5,654 nucleotides of DNA from an uncultured Lachnospiraceae bacterium (GTDB taxonomy: Bacteria; Bacillota; Clostridia; Lachnospirales; Lachnospiraceae): contig CAMWNY010000194.1 of the NCBI GenBank assembly GCA_947175775.1, positions 1 to 5,654 of the forward strand, in the 5' to 3' direction. A program made the position numbers and the translations under genes. Shown one piece after another: positions 1 through 5,654 of this stretch. Every line of letters begins with the position of its first letter. Position 1 is the stretch's first letter. Below the pieces are notes generated by a model that saw only the letters and a program-made list of their open reading frames with translations, had not been told where the DNA came from and did no database searches.

Positions 1-1738
1 GGCTATGATGAAAGGGCTTTCGGGTCAGATGTTTTCGCAGCTTGGCTATACGATGATCCTCGCAATGCTTTCTTCGCTGATTGTGGCAATTACGTTAATT
101 CCGATTTTCTTTTGGAAATATAAGCCAAAAGAGAAAAAGAATATTTTGGCAAACCGCATTTTGGTAAAAGTGGGGAACGGCTATAAGTGGCTGCTTAGCA
201 AGATTATGCTCAAGAAAAAGACGGTTATGCTTGTGTCAATAGGGCTTTTGGTGCTTGCGTTTTTCCTTGCGGGACAGCTTGACTCGGAGCTGATGTCGGC
301 GACCGGTATTGACAGCGTGAGCATTACGATTTCGCAGCGCAGCGGAACGCGGATTGAGCTGATTGACGAGGATGTTCAGAAAATTGAGCAGATGATTATT
401 GACGATCCGCATTTTGAGAGCTGCAGCCTAAATATCAGCGGTTCGGAGGCAAGTATCTCCGCGTATCCCGCAGATGACTGCGGTATGAGTATCAGTGAGC
501 TTGTCGATGAATACAATCAGCTGTTAAAAGATTATACGAACATGAGTATCACCGTGGAGGCGGGCGGCAGCGGCATGTCCGGCATGAGCGTCGGCTCGAC
601 CACGCAGATTGATTTAAGCGGTGATGACATTGAAGATTTGCGCGTGGCTTCTAAGCAGGTTGAGGGCATGATGCTTTCAGTACCGGGGGTTATTAAAACG
701 GCAAACAGTGTCGGCTCCGACGCATCGCAGGCAAAGATTAAGATTGACGCACTCAAATGTATGGACGTAGGCTTGACTCCGGTTCAGGTGGCGGGTGAAA
801 TGTACAGCGCAAGCAGCGGTAAGGAAGCCATGAAAATGAACATTGACACGGACGAGTATTCCGTAATGCTTGAGTTTCCTGAGGGTACTTATACTGCGAT
901 GAACGACCTGATGACGCTGGAGCTTACTACGGGACGAGGCACGGCGATTACCGTAGGCGATGTGGCGCAGGCAGTGTATTCCGATATGCCGGAAACCTTG
1001 ATTCGAAACGACGGAAAATATCAGGTTTCCATTGTCGCATACACGACGGACGCGTCGAAATTTACGGCACAGAGCGCAATTTATGCGGCGGTCAGTGAGG
1101 CAATCGAAAACGGTGAATTCCCGGAGGGTGTGAGCCAGACGGAAGCGATGATGCAGGAGATGATGATGGAAGAGTTTGCCGCAATCGGAAAAGCAATTGC
1201 GGCGGCAGTATTTCTGATTTTCCTTGTTATGGCGATGCAGTTTGAATCGCCCCGTTTTTCGGCGATGGTTATGATGAGTATTCCGTTTAGCTTAATCGGT
1301 TCGTTTTTCCTTTTGTTTATCTCAGGCTCCACGCTCAACATGACGTCTCTTATGGGTGTGCTGATGCTTGTCGGTATTGTTGTAAACAACGGTATTTTGT
1401 ATGTGGATACGACAAACCAGCTAAAGGAGACAATGTCGTTAAACGAAGCGCTTATGGAGAGCGGAAGTATTCGTTTAAGACCGATTTTAATGACAACGCT
1501 CACGACAATTCTTTCCATGATACCGATGGTGTTTGCGACAAACGAGAATGCGGAGATGATGAAGGGAATGGCGCTAATTATTATCGGCGGTCTTGTGACC
1601 TCAACGCTTTTGATTTTGCTTTTGATGCCAAGTTTTTACCTGATTATGAGTAAGCAGGGACGGCAGGAGGCGAAGGCGAGAAGAGCGGAAAAGAGAGAGC
1701 TGAGGCGCAAAAAGAAAAAATTAAATGATGAAGATTAA
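1..1738 (+). CDS. RND-family efflux permease, C-terminal half (5' end outside window)
   Basis: This is the C-terminal part of a proton-driven RND (AcrB/HAE1-type) inner-membrane exporter. The frame is open to the left edge, so the Met at base 5 is probably internal; a full-length permease has about 1,000 residues or more. Counting from that Met, residues 10-36 fit the end of TM6 (AMLSSLIVAITLIPIFF) and 73-90 fit TM7. Residues about 95-390 form the second extracytoplasmic porter/docking region, including LSGDDIEDL and SVPGVIKTAN. TM8-TM12 follow at about 396-411, 418-438, 446-468, 490-511 and 520-546. TM10 carries the family signature GIVVNNGILYVD (457-468). The tail (550-577) is very rich in Lys, Arg and Glu, as expected for a cytoplasmic end. 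A Met-rich stretch (381-388) precedes TM8. No adaptor or outer-membrane partner is visible, and the substrate cannot be inferred. Family assignment is secure. Confidence 0.93.
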   Translation, partial: AMMKGLSGQMFSQLGYTMILAMLSSLIVAITLIPIFFWKYKPKEKKNILANRILVKVGNGYKWLLSKIMLKKKTVMLVSIGLLVLAFFLAGQLDSELMSATGIDSVSITISQRSGTRIELIDEDVQKIEQMIIDDPHFESCSLNISGSEASISAYPADDCGMSISELVDEYNQLLKDYTNMSITVEAGGSGMSGMSVGSTTQIDLSGDDIEDLRVASKQVEGMMLSVPGVIKTANSVGSDASQAKIKIDALKCMDVGLTPVQVAGEMYSASSGKEAMKMNIDTDEYSVMLEFPEGTYTAMNDLMTLELTTGRGTAITVGDVAQAVYSDMPETLIRNDGKYQVSIVAYTTDASKFTAQSAIYAAVSEAIENGEFPEGVSQTEAMMQEMMMEEFAAIGKAIAAAVFLIFLVMAMQFESPRFSAMVMMSIPFSLIGSFFLLFISGSTLNMTSLMGVLMLVGIVVNNGILYVDTTNQLKETMSLNEALMESGSIRLRPILMTTLTTILSMIPMVFATNENAEMMKGMALIIIGGLVTSTLLILLLMPSFYLIMSKQGRQEAKARRAEKRELRRKKKKLNDED

Positions 1739-1740
1739 AC

Positions 1741-1783
1741 AACAGCTTTGGCTATTTTGGATAAAAATGGTCAAAGCTGTTTT
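1741..1783 (+). terminator. Probable intrinsic terminator after the RND gene
   Basis: The hairpin starts two bases after the RND stop codon. AACAGCTTTG (1741-1750) pairs perfectly with CAAAGCTGTT (1772-1781). Pairing continues inward through 1758/1764, including two G-U pairs, giving an 18-bp stem and a 5-base loop (1759-1763). The T run after it is short (TTTT at 1780-1783, then CC), so termination may be incomplete. The position and stem quality make a terminator the simplest reading. It would separate the RND unit from spoIVB. Confidence 0.7.
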
Positions 1784-1796
1784 CCTGTGTCAGCTC

Positions 1797-1826
1797 TGAC
1801 TATTTTTTGCAAAAATTCATATACTA
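1797..1826 (+). promoter_or_regulatory. Candidate forespore sigma-G (or sigma-F) promoter for spoIVB
   Basis: TGACTA (1797-1802) lies 17 bp before TATACTA (1820-1826). The sigma-G consensus known from Bacillus subtilis is close to TGAATA, 17-18 bp, CATACTA, so each box has one mismatch. Transcription would start near 1833, about 50 bases before the spoIVB start codon. Forespore expression by sigma-F/sigma-G is established for B. subtilis spoIVB, which makes this match meaningful. It is found by eye and the region is AT-rich, so a chance match is possible. Confidence 0.55.
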
Positions 1827-1848
1827 CCCATAAAAATGAATTTGCAAA
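1804..1848. repeat. Pair of TTTGCAAA palindromes around the spoIVB promoter
   Basis: TTTTTGCAAAAA (1804-1815) is a perfect 12-bp palindrome inside the spacer of the candidate promoter. TTTGCAAA (1841-1848) is a second palindrome just after the expected transcription start. Their centres are 35 bp apart, and both also share TTTGCAAAA as a direct repeat. ATTCAT (1815-1820) and ATGAAT (1836-1841) form a further dyad between them. A pair of operator sites is possible. AT-rich chance is the alternative, and no binding protein is known. Confidence 0.35.
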
Positions 1849-1865
1849 ATAAATTGAAATAGAAG

Positions 1866-1871
1866 AAGGAG
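1866..1871 (+). promoter_or_regulatory. Ribosome binding site of spoIVB
   Basis: AAGGAG lies 12 bases before the ATG at 1884. The spacing is slightly long but usable. No nearer in-frame start codon competes, so this site supports the chosen start. Confidence 0.6.
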
Positions 1872-1883
1872 CTTGATTACAAT

Positions 1884-3128
1884 ATGAAAAGCAGGAAAAT
1901 AAAGTACGTGTTTTGCCTATATGTTTTTCTTGGCTTTGCAATCGGCATGTTCTGCTGGGCGTCTTATGCTTATTATCAGAGCAGTGTGCCAAGCACCATC
2001 AGCATCAAGGCGGGAACAAGCGAGGAGATTAATCTGCGCATTCCGGCATCCGGCGTGTTAAGCACGGATTCGGGAAAGGTGCTCGCATTTAATGAGCCGG
2101 TAACGCTTGTGGCGGGCAAGAATGTCAGTTCTTATCAGATGCGGTTAAAGCTGTTCGGCGTGCTGCCGCTCAAAGATGTGGATATTCATGTGATTGAAAA
2201 TAAGGAACTGATTCCCGTGGGGCAGCCAATCGGCATCTACGTGAAAACGCAGGGCGTGCTGGTGGTTGACACGGGCAGCTTTGAGAGCGGAGGAAACAAA
2301 TACGCTCCCTCGGAGTACAAGCTGCAGTCGGGCGATTACCTGACAGCGATGGACGGCGTGGCAATCAGTGACAAACGCCAGATTAAGGATTACGTGGAAA
2401 ACGGGGGAGGCGCCGACATTGTGTTTCAGGTGTCAAGGCATGACGAGTTAATCAGCGTTAAAATTAAGCCGGAACACGACGAAAACGGAGTGTACAAGAT
2501 TGGCGCGTGGCTGCGTGACAGCGCTCAGGGCATCGGGACCATGACGTATATTGACCAAAACAGTCAGTTTGGCGCGCTGGGGCACGGCATTAATGATATG
2601 GACACAGGCGAGCTGTTAAAGCTTGGCTCGGGGCTGCTGTACAATACGGAAATCGTGGCGGTGCGGCGCGGCGAGCGGGGCGTACCGGGGGAGCTTACGG
2701 GCGTGATTGAATACAAGCCGGATCAGGTATCAGGCGTAATTGTGGACAATACGGTTCAGGGAATTTATGGCGTTACAAACGAGGAGCTTCTTGCAAAATA
2801 TAAGGGGGAGAGCCAGCCGCTTCCCGTGGCGCTCAAGCAGGAGGTTACGCTTGGCGCAGCGCAGATTGTGTGCGCAATCGGCGGGGAGAGTCGGTATTAT
2901 GATGTGGAAATCACAAAGCTCAGCCCCGGTAACGAAGCAGTCAACCGTCAGATTTCCATTAAGGTCACGGACGAAAGCCTGTTGGAGCTTACAGGCGGGA
3001 TTGTACAGGGCATGAGCGGCGCGCCGATTGTGCAGAACGGGAAGTTTGTGGGCGCCGTCACGCATGTGCTTGTGCAGGATGCGACGAAAGGATACGGGAT
3101 TTTTATTGAGGATATGCTGGCACATTAA
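1884..3128 (+). CDS. spoIVB: SpoIVB-family sporulation serine protease (S55)
   Basis: SpoIVB is secreted by the forespore into the intermembrane space. There it triggers processing of pro-sigma-K by cutting SpoIVFA of the SpoIVFB complex. The 414 residues match the usual length of the family. Residues 1-6 are basic and 8-27 form one hydrophobic anchor or uncleaved signal. A PDZ domain spans about 115-195, with YKLQSGDYLTAMDGVAI at 145-161. The S55 peptidase domain follows: His234 in GALGHGI (230-236), Asp363 in VTDES, and Ser378 in GMSGAPI (376-382). These align with the His, Asp and Ser triad described for the B. subtilis enzyme, so it should be active. The C-terminal GAVTHVL and GYGIFIEDML are also typical. 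The ATG at 1884 is supported by AAGGAG and the N-terminal anchor. It sits alone between the RND terminator and the cas operon, with no recN or spo0A nearby, so it could be a second copy (SpoIVB2-like). The family call is secure; orthologue versus paralogue is open. Confidence 0.94.
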   Translation: MKSRKIKYVFCLYVFLGFAIGMFCWASYAYYQSSVPSTISIKAGTSEEINLRIPASGVLSTDSGKVLAFNEPVTLVAGKNVSSYQMRLKLFGVLPLKDVDIHVIENKELIPVGQPIGIYVKTQGVLVVDTGSFESGGNKYAPSEYKLQSGDYLTAMDGVAISDKRQIKDYVENGGGADIVFQVSRHDELISVKIKPEHDENGVYKIGAWLRDSAQGIGTMTYIDQNSQFGALGHGINDMDTGELLKLGSGLLYNTEIVAVRRGERGVPGELTGVIEYKPDQVSGVIVDNTVQGIYGVTNEELLAKYKGESQPLPVALKQEVTLGAAQIVCAIGGESRYYDVEITKLSPGNEAVNRQISIKVTDESLLELTGGIVQGMSGAPIVQNGKFVGAVTHVLVQDATKGYGIFIEDMLAH

Positions 3129-3137
3129 AAAACATTT

Positions 3138-3165
3138 TTGATTGAGGAGCCTCAGCCGATATGAT
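3138..3165 (+). promoter_or_regulatory. Candidate sigma-A promoter of the cas6-cas10 operon
   Basis: TTGATT (3138-3143) and TATGAT (3160-3165) are separated by 16 bp. They match the housekeeping -35 (TTGACA) at 4 of 6 and -10 (TATAAT) at 5 of 6 positions. They lie in the 139-bp gap before cas6 and would give a leader of about 95 bases. The spacer holds a dyad, TGAGG-AG-CCTCA (3143-3154), which could be an operator. No convincing terminator for spoIVB precedes it, so readthrough from spoIVB is also possible. Confidence 0.45.
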
Positions 3166-3267
3166 AAAATATTTAAGAACAGATTATAGATACTTGTTTT
3201 AAAATAAAAGGGAGAGAAGACAAGCCATATTGGAGGAACTCTGAGAATAGGGAAAGGAAACTTTAGG

Positions 3268-4014
3268 ATGTTGGCGAGACTAAGGATGAAATTGGAAACG
3301 GATAATACTGCGTTTGGGTATTATCAGTCGTCAAATATGCAGGGAATTTTGATGGAACGAGTGGAAGGCGGCTATGCGGAGTATCTGCATTTATCCATGT
3401 TAAAACCATATAGCCAGTATATAACAGGCGGCAGTCAGAAGGAATGGGTGATTCATACACTCACACAGGAAGCGTTTGAAAAAATTATCTGTCCTTTGAT
3501 GGATGAAAAATTTACGGAATTTACGATTGAGAAAAAAGACATTCCTATTGTGATTGCGTCAAAGGAACTTAGAACAATCAACAAAAAGGAACTTTTGGAT
3601 GAGTTTTATTCGGAACACTATGACAGATATATTAATTTAGAATTTTTGACACCAACAGCGTTCAAGAGCGGCGGCGCATATATCAATATGCCTGACATGC
3701 GTTACATTTATCAAAGCCTGATGAACAAGTACAGCGCCACGTCGCAGGATATGGAGATGTATGACGACGAAACGTTAGAACAGCTTGTGGTAAACAGCAA
3801 AATTGTCCGCTATCAGCTTAGAAGCGCTGTTTTTCCGTTGGAAGGCGTAAAAATTCCATCGTTTCGGGGAACATTCTGTATAAAGGTAACAGGAGCGCCT
3901 ACAATGGCAAAGTATGCCCGTCTTTTAGCCAGATTTGGTGAATATTCCGGTGTGGGAATTAAGACGGCAATCGGGATGGGCGGAGTACAAATGAATGGAG
4001 GTAAAAATGACTGA
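3268..4014 (+). CDS. cas6: CRISPR-associated endoribonuclease Cas6
   Basis: Cas6 is the metal-independent RNase that cuts precursor crRNA within the repeats to make guides for the interference complex. The 248 residues are the usual size for this RAMP protein. The N-terminal half carries LHLSMLKPYS (40-49). His41 and Lys46 lie where Cas6 enzymes often hold catalytic residues, although this is assigned by position only. The C-terminal half has the family block EFLTPTAFKSGGAYINMPD (125-143), then YIYQSLMNKY (146-155). It ends with the glycine-rich loop GEYSGVGIKTAIGMGGVQM (224-242), diagnostic of Cas6. The frame is closed by TAA at 3205 and no ATG lies between there and 3268. AAAGGAAA (3253-3260) is a modest ribosome binding site, and GGAGG at 3232 is too far away. 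The stop overlaps the cas10 start by 8 bases. As first gene of the operon it would serve a type III-A effector. Whether the array is nearby cannot be seen. Confidence 0.9.
   Translation: MLARLRMKLETDNTAFGYYQSSNMQGILMERVEGGYAEYLHLSMLKPYSQYITGGSQKEWVIHTLTQEAFEKIICPLMDEKFTEFTIEKKDIPIVIASKELRTINKKELLDEFYSEHYDRYINLEFLTPTAFKSGGAYINMPDMRYIYQSLMNKYSATSQDMEMYDDETLEQLVVNSKIVRYQLRSAVFPLEGVKIPSFRGTFCIKVTGAPTMAKYARLLARFGEYSGVGIKTAIGMGGVQMNGGKND
3997..4001 (+). promoter_or_regulatory. Ribosome binding site of cas10 inside the cas6 end
   Basis: GGAGG lies 5 bases before the ATG at 4007 and within the last codons of cas6. It fixes the cas10 start and, with the 8-base overlap (4007-4014), implies translational coupling of the two genes. 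Confidence 0.75.
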
Positions 4015-5654
4015 CAGAGAAGTAAAACTGGTATTGGGCGGTCTGCTGCATGATATCGGAAAGATTATATACCGGCAGGGAGATGACAGAAGAAAGCACA
4101 GCCAAAGCGGTTATGATTTTTTAAAAGAAGAGGTGCATGCGGGAGAGTGTGACGCGGACATACTGGACTGCGTGCGTTATCACCACGCGGACGCGATAAA
4201 GGGTGCAAAAATAGAGGACAATGCACTGGCGTACATTGTATATATTGCGGATAATATTGCTTCAGCCGCAGACCGGCGTCAGAATGATTCGGAGGATAGC
4301 GGATTTGAAATCGCAATGCCCTTACAGAGTGTGTTCAATATATTAAATCAAAATAATGAGGAGAAATATTATGAGCCAAAAACATTAAATCCCAAAGAGG
4401 GTGTCAATTATCCTGTGTCGGAAAAAAGGAAGTTTGACGAATCCTTTTATACAGCAATTAAAGCGAATTTGGCGGATAATCTCAGCGGGCTGATGTGGAC
4501 GCAGGAGTATATTAATTCTTTGCTTGGAGTGCTTGAGGCAAATCTTTCCTACGTCCCATCGTCAACAGCCAAAAATGAGATGGCAGATATTTCACTTTAC
4601 GACCATATGAAACTGACTGCAGCTATAGCAAGCTGTATATTGGAATATTTGGATGTGTGCGGCGAGACGGATTATCGGGAAAAGCTTTACATAAAAGGAA
4701 AATTATTTTACGAAGAAGAGGCATTTTTACTCTGTTCTATGGATATATCAGGGATACAGGATTTTATTTATACGATTACAAGTAAGAATGCGTTGCGCAC
4801 TTTAAGGGCGCGGTCATTTTATTTGGAAATCATGATGGAGCATATCATAGACTGCCTGTTACAGGAGCTTCATTTGTCGCGTGCAAACCTTATTTATTCC
4901 GGTGGAGGACATTGTTATATTTTAATGGCGAATACCGAAAAATCAAAAGCAGTCGTGGCGCACTATATGGACAGGATCAATCAGTGGCTGCTTGATACGT
5001 TTCAAATTTCCCTGTATGTGGCATGGGGGTACGCGGGATGCAGTGCAAACTCGCTGAAAAATCAGCTGCAGGGCAGTTACGAACAGATTTTTCAGACGAT
5101 TGGTGATATGATATCCGAGCGAAAAAGCCATCGGTATTGTGCGCACGACATTAAAATGCTTAATACAAAGGAGTATGCAGATTATACAAGAGAATGTAAG
5201 GTCTGTAAAAAGATTACAAAGGTGAACGAAGGAGGGATTTGTCCCATATGCAGTGCGTTCGAAGGGTTTTCGAAGAATATATTGTACGATTCCTTTTTTA
5301 CGGTTTCTTTAAAGGAAAGTGAAAATGCGCTGCCATTGCCAGAAGGATGCTACCTTACATCGGACAGTGAAGATACGCTGAAAAGGAAGATGGAACAGGA
5401 TGCATATTTTGTGCGGGCATACAGTAAAAACGCAATGTATACAGGCAAACATATTGCAACAAAGCTGTGGGTGGGGGATTATACGGCAAAAGGAACCTTT
5501 GAGGAGTACGCGCGTGCGGCACAGGGAATCGGGCGTATCGGAATTTTGCGCGCAGATGTTGATAATCTCGGGCAGGCGTTTGTATCAGGTTTTGCAAATC
5601 CTGAAAATCAAAACAGGTATGTGACGTTATCAAGAACGGCAGCCTTGTCAAGAC
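4007..5654 (+). CDS. cas10: Type III-A CRISPR Cas10/Csm1 large subunit (3' end outside window)
   Basis: Cas10 (Csm1) is the signature subunit of the Csm effector complex. On binding target RNA it cuts single-stranded DNA with its HD domain, and in most systems its Palm domains make cyclic oligoadenylates. The frame is open for 549 codons from 4007 to the right edge; the family usually has about 750-850 residues. The N-terminal HD nuclease is intact: LLHDIGK (13-19, His15-Asp16), His31, His59-His60 and Asp82 in IADNIAS. Palm1 begins near SMDISGIQDFIY (244-255) and continues to SGGGHCYIL (298-306). A four-cysteine zinc ribbon follows, C397-x2-C400 and C412-x2-C415. Palm2 starts at GILRADVDNLGQAF (513-526) with Asp517 and Asp519. 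The GGDD cyclase motif would lie just beyond the window, so cyclase activity cannot be judged. The single N-terminal HD plus this layout favours Csm1 over Cmr2. The other csm genes are expected to the right. Confidence 0.92.
   Translation, partial: MTDREVKLVLGGLLHDIGKIIYRQGDDRRKHSQSGYDFLKEEVHAGECDADILDCVRYHHADAIKGAKIEDNALAYIVYIADNIASAADRRQNDSEDSGFEIAMPLQSVFNILNQNNEEKYYEPKTLNPKEGVNYPVSEKRKFDESFYTAIKANLADNLSGLMWTQEYINSLLGVLEANLSYVPSSTAKNEMADISLYDHMKLTAAIASCILEYLDVCGETDYREKLYIKGKLFYEEEAFLLCSMDISGIQDFIYTITSKNALRTLRARSFYLEIMMEHIIDCLLQELHLSRANLIYSGGGHCYILMANTEKSKAVVAHYMDRINQWLLDTFQISLYVAWGYAGCSANSLKNQLQGSYEQIFQTIGDMISERKSHRYCAHDIKMLNTKEYADYTRECKVCKKITKVNEGGICPICSAFEGFSKNILYDSFFTVSLKESENALPLPEGCYLTSDSEDTLKRKMEQDAYFVRAYSKNAMYTGKHIATKLWVGDYTAKGTFEEYARAAQGIGRIGILRADVDNLGQAFVSGFANPENQNRYVTLSRTAALSR

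Noticed and set aside
1081..1518. 145-codon open frame on the - strand
   Set aside because: It runs antisense to the conserved TM8-TM11 region of the RND pump and has no recognisable domain.
1771..1992. 73-codon open frame on the - strand across the RND-spoIVB gap
   Set aside because: It runs through the terminator stem and the promoter region into the spoIVB start, with no ribosome binding site or domain.
2740..3015. 91-codon + strand open frame inside spoIVB
   Set aside because: It lies in another frame of a gene with clear catalytic motifs, has no ribosome binding site, and its Arg-rich, low-complexity product looks like a shadow.
2730..3125. 131-codon open frame on the - strand
   Set aside because: It is antisense to the SpoIVB peptidase domain and is explained by that gene's codon use.
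3230..3244. Tiny leader peptide TTG GAG GAA CTC TGA before cas6
   Set aside because: Only four codons from a weak TTG start; it is more simply chance around a GGAGG sequence.
3129..3267. CRISPR array or leader before cas6
   Set aside because: No direct repeats of 25-40 bases with spacers are present; the gap is only 139 bp.
5355..5651. Open frames on both strands near the right edge (about 98 and 74 codons)
   Set aside because: Both overlap the continuous Cas10 frame, which has the zinc ribbon and Palm2 start here.

Overview
The window looks like chromosomal DNA from an endospore-forming member of the Clostridia, probably Lachnospiraceae-like. The support is a SpoIVB-type sporulation protease, an RND permease of the kind found in Firmicutes, strong GGAGG-type ribosome binding sites, and moderate GC that looks by eye lower in the CRISPR part. 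All recognisable genes are on the + strand, and no gap between genes exceeds about 150 bases.

Layout. (1) 1-1738: the C-terminal half of an RND efflux permease, cut by the left edge and closed by a long hairpin that probably acts as a terminator. (2) 1739-1883: an intergenic region with that hairpin, a good match to a forespore sigma-G promoter and two TTTGCAAA palindromes 35 bp apart. (3) 1884-3128: a complete SpoIVB-family serine protease (membrane anchor, PDZ domain, S55 peptidase domain). (4) 3129-3267: an intergenic region with a candidate housekeeping promoter and no convincing terminator. (5) 3268-4014: a complete Cas6 crRNA-processing endoribonuclease. (6) 4007 to the right edge: the first 549 codons of Cas10/Csm1, the large subunit of a type III-A CRISPR complex. 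It overlaps cas6 by 8 bases and is cut before its expected GGDD cyclase motif.

How the genes work together. cas6 and cas10 are translationally coupled and begin a type III CRISPR-Cas operon that must continue to the right. Cas6 would cut the precursor crRNA, and Cas10 would act as target-activated nuclease and probable cyclic-oligoadenylate synthase. SpoIVB signals from the forespore to the mother cell and has no known link with CRISPR. The RND pump appears to be a separate transcription unit. The most notable point is the neighbourhood: in many spore formers spoIVB sits directly before spo0A, but here a CRISPR operon follows it. The copy may therefore be a SpoIVB paralogue, or the locus may have been rearranged. 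No CRISPR array, cas1/cas2, tRNA, rRNA or insertion sequence was seen.
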